The position numbers were made by a program, and so were the translations under genes. From assembly GCA_002706605.1 (NCBI GenBank), contig PALT01000008.1:1-46908 (forward strand): 46,908 bases of DNA, in the 5' to 3' direction. The notes beneath the pieces were generated by a model. It did not search any database, was not told the origin of the DNA, and saw nothing but the letters and a program-made list of their open reading frames with translations. Source of the DNA: Rhodovulum sp. (GTDB lineage Bacteria > Pseudomonadota > Alphaproteobacteria > Rhodobacterales > Rhodobacteraceae). How positions within the stretch are numbered: position 1 is the first letter of the stretch; each line of letters begins with the position of its first letter. Positions 27,000 through 36,409 of this stretch are shown in pieces.

Positions 27000-27028
27000 A
27001 AAAAAACCCCCACCGGATAAGGCGGGGG
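27000..27028 (-). terminator. leader terminator between SAM-II riboswitch and metZ
   Basis: On the minus strand CCCCCGCC pairs with GGTGGGGG (27021-27028 with 27007-27014, one G-T wobble) over a 6-nt loop, and seven T residues follow. It ends 21 bases before the metZ ATG and is the natural expression platform for the riboswitch. Confidence 0.88.
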
Positions 27029-27037
27029 CGTCAAAAC

Positions 27038-27095
27038 CCTTACCTCTTTAGCGGAATGTTTAACGTGGCCCGCAATCCGGCACAAAGCACCACAG
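27038..27095 (-). ncRNA. SAM-II riboswitch upstream of metZ
   Basis: Read on the minus strand the leader has the ordered SAM-II elements of alphaproteobacteria: GTGGTGCTTTG, then GCCACGTTAAAC, then GCTAAAGAGG. GTGG pairs with CCAC to form P1, and the GCTAAA-type 3' end closes the pseudoknot with the loop. SAM-II aptamers control methionine synthesis genes in this class, and metZ follows. An intrinsic terminator lies between the aptamer and metZ, suggesting transcriptional control here. Confidence 0.85.
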
Positions 27096-27100
27096 GGGCT

Positions 27101-27128
27101 GCATACTCCTGCGTCCCATGACGGTCAA
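27101..27128 (-). promoter_or_regulatory. putative metZ promoter
   Basis: On the minus strand TTGACC (27123-27128) and GTATGC (27101-27106) are 16 bases apart. The predicted transcript would start close to 27094, right at the 5' edge of the riboswitch. Part of the -35 lies in the inverted repeat TGACGGTC/GACCGTCA (27119-27126 and 27151-27158). Confidence 0.5.
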
Positions 27129-27217
27129 GCGTTTCATCCCCTTGTCACGGGACCGTCACCGCCCTGTAAACCAAGGCGCCTAAGCAGGGGCCAATCAGGT
27201 GCAAGTGGAGCTGCCCC

Positions 27218-28135
27218 ATGCCACTGATACGCATGGATTACGACACGGCCACGGACGGGTTTCGCTTCAGCGATCCGTCGATGCTGGACACGCCCGACGC
27301 CGCGCGCCGTGTGGTGATCATGGTGCACGGGTATAAATTCGACCCCGCCCGCACCGACAAAACCCCGCACCGCCATATCCTTGATCCCCGCCGAGACGCC
27401 GCCCCTGCCCGCGATATGTCGTGGCCCCGCGCCATGGGGTTTCACGGCCTGACGGGTGAGGGGTTGTGCATCGCGCTTGGCTGGCCCTCGCTGGGTGGGT
27501 TCGCAGCCGCCTATCGCCGTGCGGGCGATGTCGGACGCGCCTTGGCACCGGTGATCACGGGTATCCGCGCGCGCCATCCCCGCACCGAAATCACGGTTAT
27601 GGGGCATTCCCTTGGCGCGCGGGTGGGCCTCAGCGCCCTGCCCCACCTGCGCGCGGGTGACGTGGATCGGGTCATCGCCCTATCCGCCGCCGACCGGATC
27701 GACACCGCACGCGCCGCGATGGCCACGCCCGCCGGTCGCACCGCGCGGGTTCTGGCGGTGCACAGCCGCGAGAACGACCTCTATGACGCGGCGATGGAAT
27801 GCGCCCTGCCCTCGGGAACGTCGCGCGCGCTTGGCTCTGGTTGGGCGGACGCGCCTGCCAATTGGTGCGATGTGCAGATCGATTGCGCAGAGACGCTGGA
27901 GGCGCTGGCGCGCATGGATATCGACATTGCCCCGCCCCAGCGTCTGATCTGCCATTGGAGCAGCTATACCCGCCCGGGCGTTTTCGACCTGTATCGCGCC
28001 GTGGCCCATGGCGCGGTTGATCCCGCCGCCCTGCGCGCGTTCCTGCCCAGCGACAGCGCGCCGCGTTGGTCACGACTTATTGCACCGGCCCGTGCGATTA
28101 CCCCCTTGTCCTTTGGGGCCAAGCCGTCATCCTGA
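27218..28135 (+). CDS. alpha/beta hydrolase
   Basis: A 305-residue alpha/beta-fold hydrolase. The oxyanion-hole motif is VIMVHGYKFDP (about 33-43). The nucleophile elbow is MGHSLGARVG with Ser131. Plausible acid and base positions are in VHSRENDLYD and CHWSSYTRPGVF. The fold has no lid insertion that would identify a lipase, and I cannot name a substrate. ATG 27218 is preceded by GGAG. The gene is divergent from metZ and 17 bases upstream of a glutathione transferase gene, so the two probably form one transcript. Confidence 0.85.
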   Translation: MPLIRMDYDTATDGFRFSDPSMLDTPDAARRVVIMVHGYKFDPARTDKTPHRHILDPRRDAAPARDMSWPRAMGFHGLTGEGLCIALGWPSLGGFAAAYRRAGDVGRALAPVITGIRARHPRTEITVMGHSLGARVGLSALPHLRAGDVDRVIALSAADRIDTARAAMATPAGRTARVLAVHSRENDLYDAAMECALPSGTSRALGSGWADAPANWCDVQIDCAETLEALARMDIDIAPPQRLICHWSSYTRPGVFDLYRAVAHGAVDPAALRAFLPSDSAPRWSRLIAPARAITPLSFGAKPSS

Positions 28136-28152
28136 CCGCCTTGGAGGACCTT

Positions 28153-28833
28153 ATGAGCACTGCACCCATCGACCTGTTTTATTGGCCCACCCCCAACGGG
28201 TGGAAGATTTCCATCGCGCTTGAGGAAATGGGCCTGCCCTATACCCTGCATCTGATCGACATCGGCAAGGGGGATCAGTTCGCGCCCGAGTTCCTGAAGA
28301 TCGCGCCCAACAACCGGATGCCTGCAATCATCGATCCCGACGGGCCGGATGGGGAACCTGTGTCAATGTTCGAAAGCGGCGCGATCCTGCAATACCTCGC
28401 CCGCAAGACGGGTCAGTTTTATGGCAACACGGTGCGCGATCAGTTGATCGTCGATCAGTGGCTGATGTGGCAAATGGGGGGTCTTGGGCCGATGGCGGGA
28501 CAGGCGCATCATTTCCTGAAATACGCCCCGCGCATGGATCCGCCCCATGACCTGCCCTACGCCAAGGATCGCTATCGCTCTGAGACGGGGCGTCTCTATA
28601 AGGTGCTGAACGAACAGCTATCCAAGCACGAATATGTCGCCGGTGATTTCTATTCGATTGCCGATATGGCGATCTGGGGCTGGGCGTCTTTGTGGGAGGG
28701 GCAGCAGCAAACGCTGGACGACAAACCGCATATGGCGCGCTGGCTGGACACGGTCAGTGCGCGACCAGGCGTTATCGCCGGTCGGGCCCTTGCGGCGGAA
28801 TTGCGCAACGATCCGACCGCGAAAAAGACCTAG
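28153..28833 (+). CDS. glutathione S-transferase, nu-class (YfcG/Ure2-like)
   Basis: A 226-residue GST. The N-terminal thioredoxin-like domain has the nu-class active-site turn [16 protein letters not shown], the cis-Pro loop NNRMPAIID and the glutathione gamma-Glu contact in [12 protein letters not shown]. The C-terminal helical domain holds [19 protein letters not shown] and [17 protein letters not shown]. Nu-class enzymes often show disulphide reductase activity with glutathione rather than classical conjugation. ATG 28153 follows TTGGAGG. The stop overlaps the stop of convergent murD by four bases (CTAG). Confidence 0.92.
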   Translation: MSTAPIDLFYWPTPNGWKISIALEEMGLPYTLHLIDIGKGDQFAPEFLKIAPNNRMPAIIDPDGPDGEPVSMFESGAILQYLARKTGQFYGNTVRDQLIVDQWLMWQMGGLGPMAGQAHHFLKYAPRMDPPHDLPYAKDRYRSETGRLYKVLNEQLSKHEYVAGDFYSIADMAIWGWASLWEGQQQTLDDKPHMARWLDTVSARPGVIAGRALAAELRNDPTAKKT

Positions 28834-30230
28834 GCCGTCAGCTTGCCCACCTCGGCAATGAAATCCTCGCCGCGTTTTTCAAAGCTGTTGTATTGGTCAA
28901 AGCTGGCCGCTGCGGGGGCCAGCAGGACCGTATCCCCCGCCACCGCATCGCGCGCCGCCGCCGCAACCGCCGCCGCCATGCTCGTACAGACCTCATGCGG
29001 GGTGTCGCCAAGATGCAGCGCAAAGGCCGCCGCCTCACGCCCAATGACATAGGCCTTGGCCACATGTCCCAGATGCGGGGTGACGGCGCCGATGCCACCG
29101 TCCTTTTCCAGACCACCGCAAATCCAGCGGATGTTCTGAAACGCCGCGAGGGCCTTGGCCGCGCTATCGGCGTTGGTGGCCTTGCTGTCGTTCACATAGG
29201 TGACGCCGTTGATCTCGGCGATGCGTTGACTGCGGTGGGGCAGACCGGTGAAGGATTGGAATGCCTGTTCAATCATCCGCGGCGCAAGGCCAAGCCCGCG
29301 CACCGCCGCATAGGCCGCACAGGCGTTTTGGTGGTTGTGTGCACCGGGCAGACCCGCAATCCCGCGCAGGTCGATATTGGCGACCTGACGACCCTTGCGC
29401 CATTCGGCCAAGAACCCCTTGCGCGCAAACACGTTCCACCCCGCACCGGACAGCTTTTGCCCGGACGAGATACGGATCACGCGATCATCGGTCGGCCCCT
29501 CGGCCATCTGACCGGCAAGGAATTTACCCTCGACCTCATCCACACCGATCACGGCGCGGTCCGGTCCGCCCTCGGCAAACAGGCGCCGCTTGGCCGCGAA
29601 ATAGCCGCCAAACCCGCCGTGCCGGTCCAGATGGTCGGGCGACAGGTTGGTGAACACCGCAATATCGGGCGTCAGGGCGCGGGCCAGATCGGTTTGATAG
29701 CTGCTAAGCTCTAGCACAACCACGCCGCCATCGCCGGGCGGGTCGATGTCCAGAACACCGCGCCCGATGTTGCCGGCCAGTTGGCTCTCATGACCTGCCT
29801 CGGTCAGGATGTGATGGATCAGGGCCGAGGTGGTCGATTTCCCGTTCGACCCCGTCACCGCAATCACGCGGGGCATGGTGTCAAAGTAATCCCATTCGCC
29901 CCGCGACAGCGACCGAAAGAACAGACCGATGTCATTGTCCACCGGTACACCGGCCCCAAGCGCGGCCAGAACCACGCGGTTGGGCGTCGGATAGAGATGC
30001 GGAATACCCGGGCTGACGATCAGGGTGGCAATGTCGTCAAACGCACCCGCACGGGTCAGGTCGACGGGTTCGAACCCCTCGGCCAGGGCCGCCTCGCGCG
30101 CGGCCTCATTATCGTCCCACACGACGGGGATCGCCCCGCCCGCCCGCAGGGCACGCGCCGTGGCAAGGCCCGACCGACCCAGACCCAGAACCGCAACCCG
30201 CGCGCCATCAAAGCCCTGAACCGGTATCAT
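28830..30230 (-). CDS. murD: UDP-N-acetylmuramoyl-L-alanine--D-glutamate ligase
   Basis: A 466-residue Mur ligase that adds D-Glu to UDP-MurNAc-L-Ala in the cytoplasm. The N-terminal Rossmann-like domain starts [19 protein letters not shown]. The central ATPase domain has the P-loop [11 protein letters not shown] and the motif [11 protein letters not shown]. The C-terminal domain carries [12 protein letters not shown] and the end motif [14 protein letters not shown] 30230 follows AGGGG; the open frame extends to 30299, inside mraY. It is the last gene of the division block here. ftsW, murG and murC, which commonly follow in other bacteria, are not in the window. Confidence 0.96.
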   Translation of the reverse strand: MIPVQGFDGARVAVLGLGRSGLATARALRAGGAIPVVWDDNEAAREAALAEGFEPVDLTRAGAFDDIATLIVSPGIPHLYPTPNRVVLAALGAGVPVDNDIGLFFRSLSRGEWDYFDTMPRVIAVTGSNGKSTTSALIHHILTEAGHESQLAGNIGRGVLDIDPPGDGGVVVLELSSYQTDLARALTPDIAVFTNLSPDHLDRHGGFGGYFAAKRRLFAEGGPDRAVIGVDEVEGKFLAGQMAEGPTDDRVIRISSGQKLSGAGWNVFARKGFLAEWRKGRQVANIDLRGIAGLPGAHNHQNACAAYAAVRGLGLAPRMIEQAFQSFTGLPHRSQRIAEINGVTYVNDSKATNADSAAKALAAFQNIRWICGGLEKDGGIGAVTPHLGHVAKAYVIGREAAAFALHLGDTPHEVCTSMAAAVAAAARDAVAGDTVLLAPAAASFDQYNSFEKRGEDFIAEVGKLTA

Positions 30231-30241
30231 CGCCGCACCCC

Positions 30242-31324
30242 TTAGCGCAGTTTCAACGTGGCCAAACCGATCAACGCAAGGATCAGTGAAATGATCCAAA
30301 ACCGGATCACGATCTGCGGCTCGGCCCAGCCTTTTTTCTCAAAATGGTGGTGGATCGGGGCCATCAGGAACACCCGCTTGCCCGTGCGTTTGAAATAGAG
30401 GACCTGAATGATCACCGACAGGGCCTCAACCACGAACAGACCACCCACAATCGCCAGAACGATCTCGTGCTTGGTCGCAACCGCAATCGCGCCCAACGCG
30501 CCCCCAAGGGCCAGCGAACCGGTATCGCCCATGAACACGGCGGCGGGCGGCGCGTTGTACCACAGGAACCCGAGGCCCCCACCGATCAGAGCCGCGCTAA
30601 AGATCAAAATCTCGCCTGTGCCCGGCACGTAATGCACGTCCAGATAGTCGGTAAAGTCGACGCGCCCTACCGCATAGGCAATCACGCCCAGCGTGCCTGC
30701 GGCGATCATCACCGGCATAATGGCCAGCCCGTCCAGACCATCGGTCAGGTTCACCGCATTGGCAGAGCCCACAATCACGATCATCGCAAAGGGCACAAAC
30801 AGATAGCCCATGTTGATCAGCGTATCCTTGAACACCGGCAGGGCCAGTTGAAAGGCCAAGCCGTCGGGATGCACCATCGCCGCCGCAATCGACGCCACCG
30901 CCGCGATGATCAGGCCCAGCCCCATGCGCACCTTGCCCGGCACGCCCTTGGTGTTGGCCTTGGACACTTTGGCATAGTCATCGGCAAACCCGATCAGACC
31001 GAACCCTGCGGTCACCAGCAGGACGATCCACACATAGGGATTGTCCAGCCGCGCCCACAGCAAGGTCGCCACCATCAACGCCGTCAGGATCAACAACCCG
31101 CCCATGGTCGGGGTGCCTGCCTTGGCGAAATGGGTTTCGGGACCGTCCTCGCGGATCGGCTGACCCTTGCCCTGACGACGGCGCAGCAGGTTGATCAGAG
31201 GCCGACCAAACACGAACCCGAAAATCAGCGCGGTGAAAAACGCCCCGCCTGCGCGGAACGTGATATAGCGAAACAGGTTGAAGACGTCCCCGCCGTCGGA
31301 AAATTCAGTCAGCCAATAGAGCAT
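30242..31324 (-). CDS. mraY: phospho-N-acetylmuramoyl-pentapeptide transferase
   Basis: A 360-residue inner-membrane enzyme. It moves phospho-MurNAc-pentapeptide from UDP onto undecaprenyl phosphate to make lipid I. About ten membrane helices are visible. Signature motifs are [13 protein letters not shown] (Asp-Asp catalytic pair), [13 protein letters not shown] and [13 protein letters not shown] (triple His). Length matches the E. coli enzyme. It lies between murF (9-base gap) and murD (11-base gap), all on the minus strand and clearly one operon. Confidence 0.97.
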   Translation of the reverse strand: MLYWLTEFSDGGDVFNLFRYITFRAGGAFFTALIFGFVFGRPLINLLRRRQGKGQPIREDGPETHFAKAGTPTMGGLLILTALMVATLLWARLDNPYVWIVLLVTAGFGLIGFADDYAKVSKANTKGVPGKVRMGLGLIIAAVASIAAAMVHPDGLAFQLALPVFKDTLINMGYLFVPFAMIVIVGSANAVNLTDGLDGLAIMPVMIAAGTLGVIAYAVGRVDFTDYLDVHYVPGTGEILIFSAALIGGGLGFLWYNAPPAAVFMGDTGSLALGGALGAIAVATKHEIVLAIVGGLFVVEALSVIIQVLYFKRTGKRVFLMAPIHHHFEKKGWAEPQIVIRFWIISLILALIGLATLKLR

Positions 31325-31333
31325 CTTTACCCC

Positions 31334-32770
31334 TTATTCATCCGTCGCGACCGGATGTCCCAATTTCCTGAGCGCGTCAACCACGCGTGACACTTTGCTG
31401 CCCTTTGACCCTTTGACCAGCACGACATCGCCCGCATCCACGATGGCGTGGGCCTCTTTGACCATCTCATCGGCGGTGGGCGCATAGTGGCCGCGCTGTG
31501 CAGCCGGCAACACGTCGTAGAGCGCGCGCATACGCGGGCCGACGCAATGGACCACATCCACCTTTTTCAGGGCCGGATCATCGGCCACCGCGCGGTGCAG
31601 GTCCAATTCCTCGGGGCCCAGTTCCAACATATCCCCCAGAACCGCCACGCGCCGTCCCTTGGCGATGCGCCCCACCCCGTCATCGGGGGTCGTGGCCGCC
31701 AGCACCTGTAGCGCCGCCTGCAACGAGGTCGGGTTGGCGTTGAATGCGTCGTCGAACATGTCAAACCACAGTCCGTCCTCGACATCGTCCAGAATGATGC
31801 GTTCGCGCGTGCCGCGTCCGCCCACGGGACGCCACGCGGACAGATCGACCGCCGCCAGCGCGGGGTCGATGTCCCACTGATCCCCGACCGCCAAAACGGC
31901 CAGCGCGTTCATCGCGAAATGACGCCCCATCGTGCCGAGCTTGAACAGAAATGGCGCACCGTTCAGGGCGGCACGCACAATGGTCGTATCCGCCTTCATG
32001 TCAACAGAATCAAGGCGATATGGCGCATTCTTCACGATGCCGAAATGCACCTTTTCGGCCCCCACCGCATCGGCGGCGGCGTCCAAGATCGGGGTCACCT
32101 CCAGATCGGCGTTGATGATCGCGATCCCGTTCGGCTCTAGCCCCTCAAAGATCGTAGCCTTTTCCCGTGCGATGCCCGACAGGTCGTCAAACGCCTCTAG
32201 GTGGGCGGCGGCAACCGTGGTGATCAGGGCGACATGCGGGCGGGCCAGTTTCGCCAGCGGCGCAATCTCACCCGGATTGCTCATCCCGATTTCGATCACC
32301 GCAAACTCGGTGTCCGCAGGCATCCGCGCCAACGTCAGGGGCACGCCCCAATGGTTGTTATAGCTGGCCTCGGCGGCATGAACCCGCCCCTGCCCGCCAA
32401 GGACAAGGCGCAACATTTCCTTGGTCGAGGTCTTGCCGACCGACCCCGTGACGGCCACGACGCGGGCGTCCGTGCGGGCGCGGGCCGCCCTGCCCAGACG
32501 TTCCAACGCGGGCAACACATCGTCCACGATCAACAGGGGCGCATCGTCCGCCACGCCGTCGGGCACACGGGACACCATCGCCGCCCCCGCACCGTTGGCC
32601 AGCGCCTGCGCCACGAAATCATGCCCGTCGCGCACGTCCTTCAGCGCGACAAACAAATCCCCCGCCGCAATCGTGCGGGTGTCGATCGACACGCCATCAA
32701 CGGCCCAATCGCCAATCGCCCGTCCGCCGGTGGCGCGCGCGGCCTCTTCAGCCGTCCACAAATGCGTCAT
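31334..32770 (-). CDS. murF: UDP-N-acetylmuramoyl-tripeptide--D-alanyl-D-alanine ligase
   Basis: A 478-residue Mur ligase that adds D-Ala-D-Ala to the UDP-MurNAc-tripeptide. The N-terminal domain has VDGVSIDTRTIAAGDLFVAL. The P-loop is VAVTGSVGKTSTKEML. ASYNNHWGVPLTLA and IEIGMSNPGEI are MurF signatures, followed by FNANPTSLQAAL and AVLGDMLELG. ATG 32770 overlaps the murE stop by one base (TGATG), so translation is coupled; a GTG one codon earlier is possible. It is 9 bases upstream of mraY. Confidence 0.96.
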   Translation of the reverse strand: MTHLWTAEEAARATGGRAIGDWAVDGVSIDTRTIAAGDLFVALKDVRDGHDFVAQALANGAGAAMVSRVPDGVADDAPLLIVDDVLPALERLGRAARARTDARVVAVTGSVGKTSTKEMLRLVLGGQGRVHAAEASYNNHWGVPLTLARMPADTEFAVIEIGMSNPGEIAPLAKLARPHVALITTVAAAHLEAFDDLSGIAREKATIFEGLEPNGIAIINADLEVTPILDAAADAVGAEKVHFGIVKNAPYRLDSVDMKADTTIVRAALNGAPFLFKLGTMGRHFAMNALAVLAVGDQWDIDPALAAVDLSAWRPVGGRGTRERIILDDVEDGLWFDMFDDAFNANPTSLQAALQVLAATTPDDGVGRIAKGRRVAVLGDMLELGPEELDLHRAVADDPALKKVDVVHCVGPRMRALYDVLPAAQRGHYAPTADEMVKEAHAIVDAGDVVLVKGSKGSKVSRVVDALRKLGHPVATDE

Positions 32771-34257
32771 CACAAATGCCCATCCAGCGCGGCAACCGCG
32801 ACGCTGGCCTGTTCTACATCGTCAAAGGGAAACACATCGTCGCCGATGATCTGGCCGGTCTCATGCCCCTTGCCCGCGACCAACAGCGCGTCACCGGGAC
32901 CAAGCGCATCGACGCCGCGCAAAATCGCCTCGGCGCGGTCGGGGATTTCGGTCGCCTCGGGGCAACCGCCCATCACGGCGGCGCGGATGTCGGCGGGATC
33001 TTCGCCGCGCGGGTTGTCATCGGTGACAAAGACCACATCGGCGTTTTCGGCGGCGGCTTGGCCCATCAACGGACGCTTGGACGTGTCGCGATCCCCGCCT
33101 GCGCCGAACACGACAACCAGACGCCCCATCACATGCGGGCGCAGGGCGCGCAGCGCGGTCGCCAAGGCGTCGGGCGTATGGGCGTAATCGACGAACACGG
33201 CGGCCCCATTGTCGCGCGTCGCGGCCAGTTGCATCCGGCCCCGCACGGTGCTGAGATGCGACATGGCGGCAAAGACCTCACCCGGTTCTTCGCCCGACGC
33301 GATGGCCAATCCACCGGCCAGCAAGACGTTTTCCGCCTGAAACCCGCCGATCAGGTTCAGGCGCACCTGTTGCGGACGCCCGCGCCAGTCAAAGCGCATG
33401 TCCTGCCCCGTGGCATCGAACCGTTGTCCCAAAAGGCGCAGATCGCAATCCTCATCCGACCCGACACGCATCACGGTCTGGCCGCGCATCTGGGCGACCT
33501 CGGCCATATCCGCTCCGCGCGGATCGTTGGTGTTGATCACCGCCGTGCCGGTGTCGGGCAGGACGCGACCGAAGAGACCCGCCTTGGCGTCGAAATAGGC
33601 CTCGAAACTGTCGTGGTAATCCAGATGATCCTGCGTGAAATTCGTGAACCCCGCCGCACATAGGGTCACGCCATCCAGACGTTTCTGGGCCAAGCCGTGC
33701 GACGAGGCCTCCATCGCGGCGTGGCTGATGCCCGCATTCGCGGCCTCGGACAACACACGGTGCAGCGTGATCGGTTCCGGCGTGGTGTGATGGAGGGGCG
33801 TGGTAAAATCGCCCTCAACCCCCGTGGTGCCCACATTGATCGCGGCGCGCCCGTTCAACTGCCAGATCTGGCGGGTAAAGGTCGCGACGGATGTTTTGCC
33901 GTTGGTGCCGGTGACCGCGATCATCTTGTCCGGCTGCGACCCGAACCACAGCGCGGCGGCATAGGCCAGCGTCTGGCGCGGATCTTCGGCGATGATGATG
34001 GCGACATCGGGATGTTCGGCGATGACATCGGCGGCAATGCGCGCACCCTCGGCATCGGTCAGGATCGCGCCCGCCTCCATCCGCAGGGCATATTGGATGA
34101 ACTCGCCCCCATGCACCCGCGTTCCGGGCAGGGCGGCAAACAGAAATCCGGGTTTGACTGCGCGGCTATCGACGGCCAGACCGGTGATCTGCGCCTCGCG
34201 CAGGCCCTTTGCGGTCAGTCCGAGTTCAGCCAAGGTTTTCGTACCGACCTGCCCCAC
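32770..34257 (-). CDS. murE: UDP-N-acetylmuramoyl-L-alanyl-D-glutamate--2,6-diaminopimelate ligase
   Basis: A 495-residue Mur ligase that adds the third stem-peptide residue. The P-loop is AVTGTNGKTSVATF, followed by NFTQDHLDYHDSFE and VDYAHTPDAL. The diamino-acid pocket motif is DDNPRGEDP; the DNPR form selects meso-diaminopimelate, as expected of a Gram-negative wall. The C-terminus has VAGKGHETGQ. The start is GTG 34257 with GGAGAAGAC in front. It is separated by 17 bases from the ftsI stop and overlaps murF by one base. Confidence 0.96.
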   Translation of the reverse strand: MGQVGTKTLAELGLTAKGLREAQITGLAVDSRAVKPGFLFAALPGTRVHGGEFIQYALRMEAGAILTDAEGARIAADVIAEHPDVAIIIAEDPRQTLAYAAALWFGSQPDKMIAVTGTNGKTSVATFTRQIWQLNGRAAINVGTTGVEGDFTTPLHHTTPEPITLHRVLSEAANAGISHAAMEASSHGLAQKRLDGVTLCAAGFTNFTQDHLDYHDSFEAYFDAKAGLFGRVLPDTGTAVINTNDPRGADMAEVAQMRGQTVMRVGSDEDCDLRLLGQRFDATGQDMRFDWRGRPQQVRLNLIGGFQAENVLLAGGLAIASGEEPGEVFAAMSHLSTVRGRMQLAATRDNGAAVFVDYAHTPDALATALRALRPHVMGRLVVVFGAGGDRDTSKRPLMGQAAAENADVVFVTDDNPRGEDPADIRAAVMGGCPEATEIPDRAEAILRGVDALGPGDALLVAGKGHETGQIIGDDVFPFDDVEQASVAVAALDGHL

Positions 34258-34274
34258 GATGTCTTCTCCGTCGC

Positions 34275-36053
34275 CTAGTTGTTGACCCGTGTTAACTCAT
34301 AGACGGGGCGGGGTTCAATCTCTGGTCGCAGGCCCAACAGGGGCGCGGTGCGGCGGATGATCTCGGCGGCGACTGGCACGGCGGTCCAACCGGCGGTGCG
34401 GCGGGGTTCGGTGCCCGAGGTTTCCACCGGCTCGTCCAGCGTCACGATCAGCACATAGCGCGGATCATGGGCGGGAAAGACGCTTGCAAAGGTCGCGATG
34501 ACCTTATCCTCATAATAGCCGCCGTTGGGTTTAGGCTTGTCCGCGGTGCCGGTCTTGCCACCCACATGATAACCCTCGACCTCACCGAAACTGGCGGTGC
34601 CGCGCACCACCACCTGACGCAGCATGTCACGCGCCGCCGCAGAGGTCTCTTCGGAAATCACGCGCTCGCCGCGCGGACGGCCACCGGCCAACAGGGTCGG
34701 TTCGACTTTGTATCCACCATTCACGATGGTCGAATAGGCGGCGGCCAGATGCATCGGGCTTGCCGACAGGCCGTGGCCATAGGAAATCGTCATCGCCGAC
34801 AGCTCGGACCAGTTCGGCGGCAAAAGCGGTTTGATCGACGGGGCCTCGACCATCTCAAGCGCGGTCGGTTCCAGCAGGCCCAGCTTGGTCAGGAAGGTGC
34901 GCTGATCCTCGGCGCCGATCTGTTGCGCCAGACGCGCGGTCCCGATGTTCGAGCTTTTGACGATGACATCGGTCGCGCTCAGTTGCGGGCCATAGTTGTG
35001 GAAATCGTTGATCCGGAATTTCCCCCAGCGCAACGGCCCCTGCGTGTCGATCATCGTGTCGGGCGTGATTAGACCCTGCTCCATCGCTTGGGCGACGGCA
35101 AAGATTTTGAAGGTCGAGCCCAGTTCATACACGCCCTGAACGGCGCGGTTGAACAGGGGGCTGTCGGATTGATCGCCGGTCGTCAGGGGACGCGGGCGGT
35201 CGTTCGGATCGAAATCCGGTAGAGACACGACCGAAATCACCTCGCCCGTGTGGACATCCATCATGATCGACGTCGCGCCCTTGGCGTTCATCAGTTTCAT
35301 GCCACCGTACAGAATACGGCGCGTCGCGGCCTGTACCGTCAGGTCCAGCGACAGGCGCAGCGGCTCCCCCCCGTTGGCGGGATCGCGCAGAAAGCTGTCA
35401 AATGCCTTTTCCACACCGGCCACGCCGATGACCTCGGCGCTGTGCACGCCTTCGCGCCCGAAACTGGTGCCGCCCAGAACATGCGCGGCAAGGCTGCCGT
35501 TGGGATAGAGACGCATCTCACGCGGGCCGAACATCAGACCGGGCTCGCCCAGATCATGGACCTGCTGCATCTGCTCGGGGCTGATTTTCTTTTTAATCCA
35601 CAGGAACTTACGCTTTCCGGTAAAATCCTTGATCAGGCGTTTCTCGTCCAGATCGGGGAAAATCTCGACCAGTTTGCGCGCCGCGCGTTCCTTTTCGATC
35701 ATGAAGGGCGGTTGCGCGTACAGGGAATGCGTGGCGAGGTTCGTCGCCAAGATATTGCCGTTCCGGTCCGTGATATCGGCGCGTTGAGCCAAGATCGAAC
35801 TGCCGGTATAGGCGGTGCGGGGTTCCTCGGGCGTGCTGGCCGACAGGGTGCCCATGCGCGCGCCCACAGTGCCAAAGGCCATCAAGAACACAGCGCCCAG
35901 AATCAACAAACGCCCCTCGGCGCGGCCGCGGGACTGATCGCGCATCTGCTCGTGGCGCACACGCAGGTTTTCACGTTCGATCGCATCGGGGTTCTGCCCC
36001 TTGGCGCGGGCGTCCAGAATACGGGCAAGCGGGCGAAGCGGCGTGCGGATCAT
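34275..36053 (-). CDS. ftsI: penicillin-binding protein 3 (septal transpeptidase)
   Basis: A 592-residue class B PBP that cross-links septal peptidoglycan with FtsW. A short cytoplasmic tail is followed by one membrane helix (RLLILGAVFLMAFGTVGARM, about 48-67). The periplasmic pedestal (DITDRNGNILATNL) and the transpeptidase domain come next. Its active-site motifs are YELGSTFKI (Ser313), SSNIGT and GGKTGTADK. Length is typical. The ATG overlaps the ftsL TGA (ATGA), so the two are translated together, fitting their joint work in the divisome. Confidence 0.97.
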   Translation of the reverse strand: MIRTPLRPLARILDARAKGQNPDAIERENLRVRHEQMRDQSRGRAEGRLLILGAVFLMAFGTVGARMGTLSASTPEEPRTAYTGSSILAQRADITDRNGNILATNLATHSLYAQPPFMIEKERAARKLVEIFPDLDEKRLIKDFTGKRKFLWIKKKISPEQMQQVHDLGEPGLMFGPREMRLYPNGSLAAHVLGGTSFGREGVHSAEVIGVAGVEKAFDSFLRDPANGGEPLRLSLDLTVQAATRRILYGGMKLMNAKGATSIMMDVHTGEVISVVSLPDFDPNDRPRPLTTGDQSDSPLFNRAVQGVYELGSTFKIFAVAQAMEQGLITPDTMIDTQGPLRWGKFRINDFHNYGPQLSATDVIVKSSNIGTARLAQQIGAEDQRTFLTKLGLLEPTALEMVEAPSIKPLLPPNWSELSAMTISYGHGLSASPMHLAAAYSTIVNGGYKVEPTLLAGGRPRGERVISEETSAAARDMLRQVVVRGTASFGEVEGYHVGGKTGTADKPKPNGGYYEDKVIATFASVFPAHDPRYVLIVTLDEPVETSGTEPRRTAGWTAVPVAAEIIRRTAPLLGLRPEIEPRPVYELTRVNN

Positions 36054-36409
36054 TGGGCGTCCTCCTCAAACCGGCCAATCACCTCAACCGGATCGCTGAT
36101 CGGGGGCAGATCGGGCAGTTCGGCGGCAGGAAAGGCCACCTGCCCCACACGACCGAATTGCTCAGGCCGCAGCGGCAACAGGCCCAGACGATCAAAGTTG
36201 ATCTCGGCCAGATCCATCAACCGCTCGGGCCGGTTCAAATAGGCCCATTCGGCGCGCAGGATCGCCAAGGTCTGGCGCAACTCGCCAATGTCACTTTGCA
36301 GGCGCTCGGCCTGACGGATCGCGTTTTGGGTGCGATAGTTTTCCTGATAGGCCCAGAACGCCAACCCCATGACCGCCAACGCCGAGAGAACATAGAACAT
36401 ACTGCGCAT
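36050..36409 (-). CDS. ftsL: cell division protein FtsL
   Basis: A 119-residue bitopic divisome protein. It has almost no cytoplasmic tail: a membrane helix MFYVLSALAVMGLAFWAY starts at residue 4. A leucine-zipper-like coiled coil follows (RQAERLQSDIGELRQTLAIL), then WAYLNRPERLMDLAE, which is typical of alphaproteobacterial FtsL. FtsL forms a complex with FtsB and FtsQ and activates FtsWI. Recognition rests on context plus architecture, as sequence conservation is low. It overlaps rsmH by one base (TAATG) and ftsI by four. Confidence 0.88.
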   Translation of the reverse strand: MRSMFYVLSALAVMGLAFWAYQENYRTQNAIRQAERLQSDIGELRQTLAILRAEWAYLNRPERLMDLAEINFDRLGLLPLRPEQFGRVGQVAFPAAELPDLPPISDPVEVIGRFEEDAQ

